DNA of 64,000 bases from Sulfitobacter faviae (GTDB lineage: Bacteria > Pseudomonadota > Alphaproteobacteria > Rhodobacterales > Rhodobacteraceae), in the NCBI RefSeq assembly GCF_029870955.1, contig NZ_PGFQ01000001.1, positions 434,001-498,000 of the forward strand, written 5' to 3'. Below the pieces are notes generated by a model. That model was given only the letters and a program-made list of their open reading frames with translations, had not been told where the DNA came from and searched no databases. A program made the position numbers and the translations under genes. This document shows, piece by piece, positions 46,378 to 56,720 of this stretch; position 1 is the stretch's first letter, and each line of letters begins with the position of its first letter.

Positions 46378-47325
46378 GTGGCGTTTGCCCTTGCCTGTCT
46401 CCTCGTGATCCTGTCTGTCGCCTCGCTTTTCGTCGGGGTGATCGACCTGTCTTGGGCGGCGCTTTGGTCTGATCCGGCGGCCTTGGAGCTGCTGGTGGTC
46501 AGCCGCGCGCCGCGCACCATCGCCGTGGTGATCTCGGGCGGGGCTTTGGCGGTGAGTGGGGCCATCATGCAGATGCTGGTGCGCAACCGTTTCGTCGAAC
46601 CGATGACCGCGGGCACGGGCCAAGGCGCAGCGCTTGGCATTCTTTTGGTCACCCTCTTCGCGCCGGGGGCCTCTATCTTCGTCAAGATGGTCCTCGCCTC
46701 CCTCACCGCCCTTGCGGCGGGCGCGGGGTTTCTGGCCATCGTGCAGCGCCTGCCCCCAACCCAGCCCCTGCTGGTGGCGCTGGTGGGGCTGATCTACGGC
46801 GGCATCCTTGGGGCGGCGGTCACCTTCATCGCCTATCAGGCGGACCTGCTGCAATATGTCGAGATCTGGATGAACGGTGAGTTCTCCGGCGTGTTGCAGG
46901 GCCGGTATGAGTTGCTTTGGCTGGTGGCGCTGGTGGCGGCGCTGACCTATCTCGCCGCCGATCAATTCGCGATCATCGGCATGGGCCGCACGGCCAGCAT
47001 CAACCTTGGCCTGAACTATGGGCAGACGATGGTGCTGGGGCTGCTGGCAATTTCCATCGTTACCGCCCTGACCGTGGTGACAGTGGGGCTGATCCCCTTT
47101 GTCGGGCTGGTCGTGCCCAATATCGTGGCCCGGCTGGCAGGCGACAATCTGAGGCGGAGCCTGCCGCTCACCGGGATGACCGGCGCGGGACTTGTGCTGC
47201 TGTGCGACATTCTCGGGCGGCTGATCCGCTATCCTTATGAGATCCCCGTGGGCACGGTATTCGGCGTGGTGGGTGCGCTGCTGTTCCTGTGGTTGCTGCA
47301 TGGGCCGAAACGCCATGTATCCTAA
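46378..47325 (+). CDS. siderophore ABC transporter permease 1 (FecCD family)
   Basis: The 315-residue FecCD-type permease has a GTG start four bases after the binding-protein stop. RAPRTIAVVISGGALAVSGA is the family start block; IPFVGLVVPNIVARLAGDNL is the ATPase-coupling loop. It forms the channel with permease 2 and belongs with the YclN/FatD/CeuB side. Its end overlaps permease 2 by 11 bases. Confidence 0.88.
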   Translation: MAFALACLLVILSVASLFVGVIDLSWAALWSDPAALELLVVSRAPRTIAVVISGGALAVSGAIMQMLVRNRFVEPMTAGTGQGAALGILLVTLFAPGASIFVKMVLASLTALAAGAGFLAIVQRLPPTQPLLVALVGLIYGGILGAAVTFIAYQADLLQYVEIWMNGEFSGVLQGRYELLWLVALVAALTYLAADQFAIIGMGRTASINLGLNYGQTMVLGLLAISIVTALTVVTVGLIPFVGLVVPNIVARLAGDNLRRSLPLTGMTGAGLVLLCDILGRLIRYPYEIPVGTVFGVVGALLFLWLLHGPKRHVS

Positions 47326-48258
47326 GCGTCTTTGGTGGCTTCTGGCGCTGCTGGGCCTTTGCATCGCGCTCTACCTCGGGCTGGGGGCGCGGGGAACTGG
47401 GGCTTTGTCCTATCGTTTCGCGCCAATAAATTGATCGCCCTGCTGCTGGTCGCCGTCTCGATCTCGACCGCCACGGTGCTGTTCCAGACCATCACCCGCA
47501 ATCACATTCTGACGCCTTCGGTCATGGGGTTCGATGCGCTCTATCTGCTGACCCTGACGGTGCTGATCTTCGTGCTCGGCGGCCAGACCTTTACCCAACT
47601 GCCCGAGATCGCGCAGTTCCTCGTGAACAGCCTCCTGCTGATGGGGGCCGCCTTAGCGCTTTTCGGCACGCTCTTGCGCCGCGGCGGACATGATCTGTTT
47701 CGCATGATCCTGACGGGCATTATCTTTGCCGGGCTGTTCCGGTCGGTCTCAAGCTTTCTGCAACGGGTCATCGACCCCAATGAATTCATGGTCGTACAGG
47801 CCAATGCCTTTGCCCGTTTTGGCCGGGTCGACACGCCCCTTCTCACCCTCGCCACCCTCTTGACCGGCGGCGCGCTGGTCGCCGCTTGGCGGATGCGCCA
47901 GCGGCTTGATGTGCTGTCGCTGGGCGATGAAAGCGCCGTCAACCTCGGCGAAGACCCGGAGCGCGGCATGTTCCAAGTGCTGGTGCTCGTGTCGATCCTC
48001 GTCTCAGTCTCGACCGCGCTGGTGGGGCCGATGGCCTTTCTCGGCCTCTTGGTGGTCAGCGTGGCGCGACAGATCACCCCGGTGATGTTTCATAGCGTCA
48101 TGCTACCCTCGGCGGGACTGGTCTCGGCCATCACGCTGGTCGGCGGGCAGATGGTGCAGGAGCGCGCCCTGCGCTCCTCGACCCCGCTTGTCGTCATCGT
48201 CGATGTGCTTGGCGGCCTTGTCTTTCTAATCCTGCTGCTGCGGAGGAAACCCAGATGA
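47315..48258 (+). CDS. siderophore ABC transporter permease 2 (FecCD family; one frameshift in the sequence as given)
   Basis: Across one break the product is about 314 residues. MYPKRLWWLLALLGLCIAL starts in one frame and NWGFVLSFRANKLIALLLV continues in the other, followed by FQTITRNHILTPSVMGFDAL and GPMAFLGLLVVSVARQI (ATPase contact). It is the YclO/FatC/CeuC-type partner. The missing base can be in G5 47383-47387 or G4 47391-47394; either restores the protein. ATGA overlap with the ATPase. Confidence 0.83.
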
Positions 48259-49007
48259 TCATCATCCGTGACCTGAACCACGACCGGGACGGCAAGCCGA
48301 CCCTGCGCGAGATCGATCTGACCTTGCAGAGCGGCGGGATCACGGCGCTGATCGGCCCCAACGGGGCGGGGAAATCGACGCTTTTGTCACTAATCGCCCG
48401 GCTGATCCCGCTTCAGCACGGGCAGATCATGGTCGATGACCTGCAAATCGGCGCCTGCGCGAACGACGCATTGGCCCGACGCTTGGCCATTCTGCCCCAA
48501 ACCAGCGATGCGGCCCCCCTGCTGACGGTTCGCGAGTTGGTGAGCTTTGGCCGCTACCCCTACCACAAGGGCCGCCCGAGCGCGGAAGACCGCGAAAAGG
48601 TAGAGGCGGCACTGGCGGCTTTCGACCTTGCCCCCCTCGCCGAGCGCCGCCTCGATACGCTGTCAGGCGGTCAACGCCAGCGCGCGCAGGTGGCCATGAC
48701 CTTTGCGCAGGAGACCGATTATATCCTGCTCGACGAGCCGCTGAACAACCTCGACATCGCGGCCTCGCGCGGCTTGATGCACACATTACAAGACCTCGCC
48801 CGCACCCATGGCAGGACCATCGTGATCGTGCTGCACGATATCAATTACGCCGCCGCCTATGCCGATCAGATCGTGGCGATGAAGGACGGACGGATCACGC
48901 ATCACGGCGCAGCGCGCGAGGTCGTGACGGATGCGATGCTTTCGGAGGTTTATGGGACTTCGGCGCGGGTGCATCGAATTGGGGAGAAGGTTGTGGTGGC
49001 TGTTTGA
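48255..49007 (+). CDS. siderophore ABC transporter ATPase
   Basis: The 250-residue ATPase has Walker [14 protein letters not shown], signature LSGGQRQRAQVAMTF, Walker B ILLDEPLNNLD and H-loop VLHDINYAAAYAD, the FecE/FepC/YclP pattern. It completes the four-gene importer 45484-49007. As given, the 3' tail of the opposite-strand RND remnant appears to overlap it by 113 bases, but that overlap is probably caused by a sequence error (see findings). Confidence 0.9.
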   Translation: MIIIRDLNHDRDGKPTLREIDLTLQSGGITALIGPNGAGKSTLLSLIARLIPLQHGQIMVDDLQIGACANDALARRLAILPQTSDAAPLLTVRELVSFGRYPYHKGRPSAEDREKVEAALAAFDLAPLAERRLDTLSGGQRQRAQVAMTFAQETDYILLDEPLNNLDIAASRGLMHTLQDLARTHGRTIVIVLHDINYAAAYADQIVAMKDGRITHHGAAREVVTDAMLSEVYGTSARVHRIGEKVVVAV

Positions 49008-49033
49008 GGGGGGGTGTTTGAGAGGGGGGCTGT

Positions 49034-51160
49034 TCAGGGGGCGATTGGCCGGGGGTTCCCCTCCCCCCTACTGCCCCCTCCACTTCCGCTTTCAGCCGCT
49101 GCGCTGCCCCGCCGGGGGCAGCCCCCCACACTGCGATCCAGAGATAGAAGATGGGTGTCAGGAACAGCGTAAGAACCGTGACAAAGCCTAGGCCGCCGAC
49201 GATCACCCAACCGACGGCAATGCGGGCCTGGGTCCCTGCGCCCGAGGTCAGGATCAATGGCAGGCCGACAAAGACGGTGGAGACCATCGTCATCATCACA
49301 GGCCGAATGCGCAGGCGCAGCGCGCTTCGGATGGCGCTGTCGATATTACCCCCTGCTTCGCGCAGTTGGTTGGCGAATTCGACGATCAGGATGCCGTTCT
49401 TGGCCATTACCCCGATCAGCATCACACGGCCGATCTGGCTGAAGTAGTTCAGCGAGCCATCCGTGATGGAGATCGCCAGCAAAGCAGCGGCAAGGCCAAA
49501 GGGCACTGTCATTATGATAATGACCCCGCTGGCGAAGCTTTCGAACTGGGCCGCGAGCACCAGCAGAACCACGATCAGCGCGACGCCGAAGACCATGTAG
49601 ATCCCGCCTTGGCTATCACTCAGCGTCGCTGCCTCTCCGGCAAAGGTGATCCCCAGCCCCTCGGGCAGCACTTCTTTCGACAGGGCCAGCACCCGGTCCA
49701 TCGCCGTGGAGAGGTCAACACCTTCACCTAGGTTCGCCTGCAAGGAGACGGTCAAGGCACCGCCCAAAGGCTTGATCTGCGCCTCGCTCACCACCATGTC
49801 GAGCGTGGCGACCGAGGAAAGCGGCACATAGACACCGTTCTCGAGGCGGATGGGCATGGTGGCGATATCCGATGGATCGTCGATCGGTTGCCCACCGGGG
49901 ACGACATTCACGTCAACCTCGACATCATCGGAAAAGACGCTGACCGCCACATCGCCTTGCACCATGGCACGCACGACCGAAGAGACATCGGAGCCGTCAA
50001 GCCCCATATCGCCCGCCGCGCTGTCATCCACCGTCACCTCCAACTGGGCATTGACACTGTTGTTGGACAGTTGCGGGTTCACGAAAGTGTCATCCTGTGC
50101 CATCGCCGCCACGAGCCTGCCTGCCGCCTCAGTCACATTGGCAAGGTTCGTCCCGGTCACGGCAAAGCTCAGCCCCCCGCCCGCGCCACGGATGTTGAGA
50201 CTGTTGGTCGACCGCGCGCTGACCTCCACACCGGGGATCGAGGCCAGCTGACCACTGATCTGGCCAATCAACTCTTGCTGGGTAAAGTCACGCTCGGCCC
50301 AATCCGGCAGGCGCACGACAATAAAGGCGCTGGTGCCGCCGCCGCCGCCGCCGCCGATGATGCTTTGCACCGTCTCGATCTGCCCTCTCTCGCGACGGGG
50401 AGCGAGGATATCTTCGACAAGCGCGACCTGCGTATCGAGGTAATCGGTGGTCGTGTCAGAGGCGCCGCGCGCCTGCACGAGGAAGAAGCGCCGGCCCTCT
50501 ACCGGCGTGACGGCGGACGGCAGGGTCATCGCGGCCCCCATCGCGATCATGGCAAAGCCGATCGCGACCGATAGAACCAGCAGCGGCGTGCGGATGGCCA
50601 AATCCATCACCCGGTCAAAGCCGCGCACCAAGACGCCCGGTGCGGCACCGTCGGCGCTGGTCAGCGTCTTGCCGGGGTCGAGCAGAGCGAAAAGCACAGG
50701 CGCAAGCGTGAGCTCGGTGATCGATGACAGGGTGACAGCAAAGGCCAGCACGAAGCCGAATTCGGAAAAGACGCCCCCCGCCTGCCCCGGCAGGAAGGAG
50801 ATCGGGATGATAACGGCGGCGAGCGTCGCGGTGGTGGAGATCACGGCGAAGAACACCTCAATCGTGCCCGAGGCCGCAGCGGCGAAGCCCCCCATGCCGG
50901 ACTTGCGCTTGCGCATGATATTCTCATCCACCACGATGGCATCGTCCACGACCATCCCCGTCGCCAGAACCAGCGCTTCCGCCCCAAAGGCGCGTCACCT
51001 CAGCGGGCAAGCCGAATGCGACGCTATAGGCGCCAGCGATGATAAACAGGGAGAAAACGGCGTCGGATAATTCTCTCAATTTCTTCTTTGCTCCTAAACA
51101 GCGCGGCAAATGGGCTTCATGCGTCTGCCAACTGCGCGTTTTGCAAAGGCGCCTCCCCAA
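49034..51160 (-). pseudogene. N-terminally truncated RND efflux pump (HAE1-like) remnant
   Basis: The readable part starts near LFIIAGAYSVAFGL and, across a break in C4 50982-50985, continues ALVLATGMVVDDAIVVDENI, the transmembrane-4 signature with the paired Asp. It then runs to the end of the pump (TVPFGLAAALLAISITDG; RIRPVMMTMVSTVFVGLPLI). About 370 N-terminal residues of a roughly 1030-residue RND protein are missing, and there is no membrane-fusion partner. As given the frame ends at 48895 inside the siderophore ATPase gene; one extra G near 49055-49085 would end it at 49034, which I take as the true stop. Confidence 0.75.
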
Positions 51161-51425
51161 GCGGGCGGTACGTTGTACTCCGGTCAGTTTGGAATTGTGC
51201 GAGTTTTGGCGGTGTAGAGGGACCCTGTCATGCTGGTGCTCCTCCTGATACGGAGGGGAAAGAACATTCCGTCGCTCAAAGATGAGATTTTATTCGCGGG
51301 AGAATGCGTCGGCGGACAAACCCATAAAGGCCGCAGCGCGTCGCCCTCGCGGGACCGCCCTGATATTTGCAGTCGATTTGATCCAGCGCAAAGACCACGC
51401 TACCCCGCCCCTCTAAACCAGTGCC
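51161..51425. other. non-coding junction between RND remnant and hemN
   Basis: These 265 bases hold no gene I can support. On the minus strand AGGAGG precedes a 15-codon ORF (MTGSLYTAKTRTIPN, starting at 51233), possibly debris of a mobile element at the point where the RND gene was cut. The right part should contain the hemN promoter. Confidence 0.4.
51378..51391. promoter_or_regulatory. candidate FNR-type site before hemN
   Basis: TTGATccagCGCAA matches the FNR dyad TTGAT-N4-ATCAA at eight of ten informative positions, within the wider dyad TTTG/CAAA. It is 34 bases upstream of the hemN start. FnrL controls hemN-type genes in Rhodobacter, so the position is sensible, but the right half-site is weak. 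Confidence 0.35.
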
Positions 51426-52780
51426 ATGGAACAGATACAGATGCTCGAGGCTCTCGGCCTCTTCGACGCGCGCGTGCCGCGCTACACCTCCTATCCCACC
51501 GCGGCGGCTTTCACCCCCGCGGTCGGCGCCGCGTTTCAGGGCTCAGCGCTTGACGCGTTGGACCCCGGCGCGCCGGTCTCGGTCTATGTTCACATCCCCT
51601 TTTGCGAGCGGCTGTGCTATTTCTGCGCCTGCCACACGCAGGGCACCAAGACGCTCAGCCCTGTCGAGCGCTATATCGAAGCTCTTGAGGCCGAGCTTGA
51701 GCTTCTGCGCGCTGCGATGCCTGCGGGCATGCGGATGGGGCGGATGCATTGGGGTGGCGGGACACCGACCATCCTACCGCCCGCCCTCATCGACCGCCTG
51801 AACCGCGCCCTTCATCAGCGCTTCACCCCGACCGAGGATTTCGAGTTCTCCGTCGAGATCGACCCCACCCAGATCGACCCCGCCAAAATCGCGGCCCTGC
51901 GCGCTGCGGGCCTCACACGGGCCTCTATCGGCATTCAGGATTTCGACCCTGAGGTGCAGCAGGCCATCGGGCGCCTTCAGTCCTTCGAGGTCACGCGCCG
52001 CTGTGTCGATCAGTTGCGCGCCGAGGGGGTCACCTCGCTAAATACCGACTTGGTTTACGGCCTGCCTCATCAGACCATGGCGCGGCTGGAGGATACGATC
52101 GACAAAACCCTGTCACTTGCGCCGGATCGCGTGGCGCTTTTCGGCTATGCGCATGTGCCCTGGGTCGCGAAACGGCAGAAACTCATCCGCGAGGCGACAC
52201 TGCCCGACGCGGTCGCACGCTATCACTTCGCCGAGAAGGCCGCGGCACGCTTCGCCGCTTCGGGCATGGAGGCAATCGGCATTGATCATTTCGCCACGCC
52301 GCAGGATGGGCTGACCCAAGCAAAAAACAACCGCCGCCTGCGCCGGAATTTCCAAGGCTACACCGATGACAATTGCCAAACCCTGATCGGCCTCGGCGCC
52401 TCGTCAATCTCGCGTTTTCCGGGGGCTACGTACAGAACGCCCCCGCGACGGCGGCCTACACCGCGCGCATCGCGGCTGGCGACCTGCCCGGTACGCGCGG
52501 CTACGCCTTGAACGACGCGGACCGCCTGACCGCGCGGGCGATCGAATGTCTGATGTGCGACTTCACCCTTGACCTGAACGCCTTGGCAGAAACCTTCGGC
52601 GCGCGGGCCTTCGATCTCGCACCCGATTTAAAGGCCATCGCGACCCGCTACACCCCATTCGTGCGCTTGTCCGGAACGCGCCTCGACATCCTGCCCGAAG
52701 GTCGCGCCCTGACCCGCATGATCGCATCACTGCTGGACCGGGAGGTGCCGGCAGGCATGCGCTATTCGCAAGCTTCCTGA
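51426..52780 (+). CDS. hemN: oxygen-independent coproporphyrinogen III oxidase (one frameshift in the sequence as given)
   Basis: Across one break the radical SAM protein is about 451 residues. YVHIPFCERLCYFCACHTQ carries the CX3CX2C iron-sulfur motif with the extra Cys of true HemN; WGGGTPTIL and ETFGARAFDLAP lie before and after. It makes protoporphyrinogen IX under low oxygen. The break is in G5 52421-52425; one added G gives R-F-P-G-G-Y-V-Q-N-A, the HemN substrate-loop motif. ATG at 51426. Confidence 0.87.
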
Positions 52781-52939
52781 GCTATGACCGGCTCGCCCGA
52801 GGCGCGGGCCGTTCGGACACTGACAAGCTGACGGCAGACCGATCGGCGCGCGCCTCGCCGACCGTGGCGGACCGCTGTGACCCTTGGGAACAAAGCGCGC
52901 GCGGGCCGGTTTCTTCCCAGTATTGGATTGGGAAAGAAA

Positions 52940-53284
52940 ATGTCTTCATCGAAATCGAAGGACGAAATCTGGGGCGAGTGGCGCGATCTGGTCAACATGG
53001 CACCGGCGGAGCTTGAGGACTGGCTGGAGACCGAGGACTCCAAGTCCGTGGGCGACAGCGGAACCGGTGAAAGCACCGGGCACAAATCCGGCCGCCGGAT
53101 CGTCAAGATCAAACGCACCAATAAGGACGACCTGACCGACGATCAGTGGGATCACATGGCGACCGTCGTCGGCTATATCAAACGACATCTCTCCCAAGGC
53201 GGGCCGAAGGATGGCGTTGAAGACTCGAAATGGCGCTATTCGCTGATGAATTGGGGCCATGATCCTTTGAAAGGCGATAGCTGA
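52940..53284 (+). CDS. DUF3140 family protein
   Basis: The 114-residue soluble, highly charged protein contains WGEWRDLVNMAPAELEDWL, SGRRIVKIKRTNKDDLTDD and YSLMNWGHDPLK, matching DUF3140. Members are small and often compared with DNA-binding or stress proteins, with no proven role. ATG at 52940 follows GGGAAAG; upstream in-frame starts are less likely. It stands alone. Confidence 0.72.
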   Translation: MSSSKSKDEIWGEWRDLVNMAPAELEDWLETEDSKSVGDSGTGESTGHKSGRRIVKIKRTNKDDLTDDQWDHMATVVGYIKRHLSQGGPKDGVEDSKWRYSLMNWGHDPLKGDS

Positions 53285-53649
53285 CGCACTGCGCCTTGCC
53301 CGAGAGATAAGGGGATGGACCTTTGATCGGGCTTCGACATTGGCGAAGGCGCGCAGACAGTTGCGTTTCTTCGCATCTCAAGCGTCGATATCTTTCGCCC
53401 TCTATGGCCTGCGATCCGCGCATCGCAGAACTGGTTGCGGGGCGCAGCGAACCTGCCGCATCTACCATCTTCCCATATCTTCGACCTCGCAAGACCGAAG
53501 CGGCCCGCCGTATTGGTCCCTAAGAGCCACCCAACAGCGAACCCCATTCTCGACAATGCCGTAGTGTGCTGCCACAAAGTCACCCAAAGGCAGTCCCGCA
53601 CCTGTTTCGCCGGGAGATCGTTCGCCTTGCGCTTGGAGGAGGAAAAACC
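53285..53649. other. intergenic region before the TAXI-TRAP operon
   Basis: These 365 bases hold only short unsupported frames. It should contain the TAXI-TRAP promoter. Composition is less GC-biased in third positions than the neighbouring genes, as expected for non-coding DNA. I see no RNA motif or strong dyad. Confidence 0.45.
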
Positions 53650-54603
53650 ATGAATGCGTTGAGACAAACTATTTGCGCGGCATTGGCCCTGGGGCTTGTG
53701 GGGGGCGCCGCAAGCGCCGAGACCCGTGTGACCTATAAGTCGGCCAAATCGGGCTCGTCCTACTATCAAATGGGCGTGGAGCTTGCCGAGGCTATGAAAG
53801 CGGGCAGCGGCGGAGACATCTCGGTTACCGTGGAAGAGAGCCAAGGATCGGTTCAAAACGTCATGGAAGTCCGCGCGCGCGGGGCCGACTATGTCTTTAC
53901 CACCCCGCCCTCGCTCGTTGGTCTGGCCCAGAACGGCAAGGCCATGTTTGAAGGCAAGACCGCACCTGCTTTCGATGAGATTCGCGCGCTTTTCCCGATC
54001 CCATCGCTGACCATGCATTTCGTGATGTCTCAGGACAGCGGCGCCAACGCGCTCGCGGATCTGGAAGGCAAGAGCATCCTGCTGGGCAAAGGGTCTTTCG
54101 GCGCGACCGAAGGTGCGAAGTATCTGGATATGTTCGGGCTGGCAGACAGTGTGGAGATCGCTGATGCGGAATTGAGCAACGCCGTGGCCGCTTTGAAGAA
54201 CGGGCAGATCGACGGCTTTGTCACCGCGGGTTCATTCCCGGCGCCAAACGTCGTCGAAGCCGCCGCTTCGACCCCCGTGACCGTGGTCCCGTTGTCGGAC
54301 GAGCAGATCACCCAATCCAAACGGACCCGCATTGTCATTCCGGCGGGCACCTATGCGGGCCAAGAGCAGGATGTGACCACAACGTCCCTGCCCGTCGCCG
54401 CTTTCACGACAACCAAGATGGACGATGAAACGGCTTATCAGCTGACCAAGACCTATTGGGAAAACAAGGCCAAGATGGCCGATACATCGCCTTGGTGGGG
54501 CAATGTCACGCCTGAGTTGATGGCCAATATCACCACTGAACTGCACCCCGGCGCGCTGCGCTATTACGAAGAAGCCGGGATCGCGACAGAGACCTCGCAA
54601 TAA
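53650..54603 (+). CDS. TAXI-family TRAP transporter substrate-binding protein
   Basis: The 317-residue protein has a signal peptide (ALALGLVGGAASA-E) and TAXI features: YKSAKSGSSYYQMGVELAEA (equivalent to the G-T-x-x-G-x-Y/F block), QGSVQNVMEVRARGADYVFT and LGKGSFGATEGAKYLDMFGL. TAXI proteins deliver organic acids such as glutamate or 2-oxoglutarate to TRAP permeases. GGAGGAGG precedes the ATG. The fused permease follows after 61 bases. Confidence 0.85.
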   Translation: MNALRQTICAALALGLVGGAASAETRVTYKSAKSGSSYYQMGVELAEAMKAGSGGDISVTVEESQGSVQNVMEVRARGADYVFTTPPSLVGLAQNGKAMFEGKTAPAFDEIRALFPIPSLTMHFVMSQDSGANALADLEGKSILLGKGSFGATEGAKYLDMFGLADSVEIADAELSNAVAALKNGQIDGFVTAGSFPAPNVVEAAASTPVTVVPLSDEQITQSKRTRIVIPAGTYAGQEQDVTTTSLPVAAFTTTKMDDETAYQLTKTYWENKAKMADTSPWWGNVTPELMANITTELHPGALRYYEEAGIATETSQ

Positions 54604-54664
54604 AAGGATGCGCGGCGCGGGTATTCCGCGCCGCGCTTGCCCAGCCAAAGCCGGACCCCCATAG

Positions 54665-56448
54665 ATGACAAACCTCCCCGAAAGCCGACTGGCGGCGAGT
54701 TTCTGGATCGCGCTGGCCATCGCGCTGGTCAGCTATCACTTGGCTTTGGTGTTTTCGGGTCTGGTGCCGAACCTGATCAGCAGGCCGCTGCATATGGCCT
54801 TCATCCTGCCCTTCGCTTTGGTCTTTGACGCGCAGACGCCGCTGCGGCGGATCACTGGCAGCATCTTGGCGGCATTGGGCATCGCCGCAGCGCTTTGGGT
54901 GGCCTTCAACAGCGATGCGCTTGGCGATCAATATGGGTTCATCGAAAGCAACTTCCAGCTCGCCGTGGCGGTGACCCTGCTCTTGGTGGTGCTGGAAACG
55001 GCGCGGCGCGTGATCGGTTGGCCCTTGCCACTGGTCGCGGCAATCGCCCTGCTCTATGGCCTGTTCGGGCAGCATATTCCTGGCGAGTTCGGCCATTCCG
55101 GCACGCCAATAGAAAGCTATTTCGGAACACTGACCATCGCCGAGGGCGGCATCTGGGGAACGCTCACCGGTGTCTCGGTCTCCGTCGTGGCGATCTTTGT
55201 CATCTTCGGCGCAGTTCTGAACGCTGGCGAAGCGGGGCAAGGCTTCATGAATGTCGCCGCCGCCGCGGCGGGGCGGCTGAAAGGCGGCGCGGCGAAGGTG
55301 TCTGTTTTGTCGTCGGCGCTCTTTGGGTCAATCTCCGGCTCGGCCTCCGCAAATGTCGCTTCCACCGGCGCGATCACCCTGCCCGCAATGACCAAGCTCG
55401 GCTATCCCAAACGCCTCGCCGCCGCGGTCGAGGCCGTGGCCTCCTCAGGCGGACAGATCATGCCGCCCCTGATGGGCGCGGGCGCCTTCGTGATGGTCGA
55501 GCTGACCGGCGTGCCCTACACCGGCATCATGGCTGCCGCCGCGCTTCCGGCGGTGCTTTACTTCGTGGCGGTCTGGGTTGGCATTAACGCCTACGCGCAG
55601 CGCTTCGCCCTCAAAGGTATTGCAGAAGCGGATCGCCCCACATTGCGCGACGTGGTTGTCACATCGCTCTTCTTCCTCGTCCCCTTCTCGGTCCTGCTAT
55701 GGGGGATGTTCGTCGCGCAGTTCACGCCGGAATATGCGGCGGCTATGGCGATCCTCGCAGCGGCGCTGCTCTTGTTCTTCAACGCGCGGCTCACTTTCGA
55801 GCCGCGCCAGATCGCCACGCGAATAGCAAGTGCAGTTCTCAATGCCGCGCGGCAGGTTGCCCTGATCGCCTCTATCATTCTTTGCGCCTCAGTCATCATC
55901 GGTGTCCTGTCGATCACCGGGCTCGGCGTGAAAATCACCTCTCTCATTCTGGCGGGGTCCGGGGGCTTCTTTGGCCGTCCCTGCTGCTCACGGCGCTTGC
56001 CTGCCTCATCCTGGGCATGGAAGTGCCCACCACGGCGGCCTATGTGATCTGCGTCTCCGTCGCCGGGCCTGCGCTCATCGAACTGGGTCTTTCGCCGCTT
56101 CAAGCGCATCTCTTTGTCTTTTGGTTCGCGCTTCTCTCGACAATCACGCCCCCGGTCTGCGGCGCTGTTTTTATCGCCGCGGGGATGATTGGCGAGAATT
56201 GGTTGAAGGTCGCTCTGACAGCGATGGCGCTTGGCATTGGGCTCTACATCATTCCACTGGGTATGGTCGCGAACCCGGATATGCTGAGCCTTTCGGACGC
56301 CCCATTGGCAGCACTCTTGGCGGCTGGTCGTGTCGCATTGGGGTTGACCCTGCTATCATACGGTTTGATCGGAGCGCGACGGCCCTTGCCAACGCTCGCG
56401 CTTTGCGCAGGTGGACTGGCTGTTGTGTTTTCTGGCCTGTGGATTTGA
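54665..56448 (+). CDS. TRAP transporter fused permease, 4TM/12TM (one frameshift in the sequence as given)
   Basis: Across one break the product is about 594 residues, with an N-terminal DctQ-like four-helix part and a DctM part: GSISGSASANVASTGAITLP, AVASSGGQIMPPLMGAGAFV and, after the break, LILGMEVPTTAAYVICVSVA. It is the sodium-driven channel for the TAXI protein upstream. The break is in G5 55961-55965; one added G gives G-S-G-G-L-L-W-P-S-L. ATG at 54665. Confidence 0.85.
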
Positions 56449-56652
56449 GCGCGCGGCGTTAGAAGCGGGCGATTAGTCTTGTGATATCAGATAGCGCGTC
56501 GTGAAGTATCAAGGCCAGCATTAGAATCATTTGAGCGCAAATGGTGCAAAACCCTTCGAGCGTCCGTCCCACTAACGCTCAACCGTGGGTTTCCCTGCGG
56601 CTGGTATCAATTCCTTATCCCTACGGGGAGGCTGGGAGATTCGGTTGAAACG

Positions 56653-56682
56653 GTACGCCCAAGATTTTTATCTAAGGCGTAC
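56653..56682. promoter_or_regulatory. inverted repeat between TRAP and aldehyde dehydrogenase genes
   Basis: GTACGCC / GGCGTAC with a 16-base A/T-rich spacer lies in the 272-base gap between the two convergent gene sets (56449-56720). It could be a terminator-like stem or an operator remnant. Nothing else in the gap is recognisable. Confidence 0.3.
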
Positions 56683-56720
56683 GCAAAAACTATCTCAGTT
56701 CGATTCACCCGCTTGAGGCG

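Noticed and set aside
53236..54018. A 260-codon minus-strand frame spanning the gap before the TAXI gene
   Set aside because: It overlaps the signal-peptide end of a well-supported TAXI gene and has no recognisable motif or ribosome-binding site.
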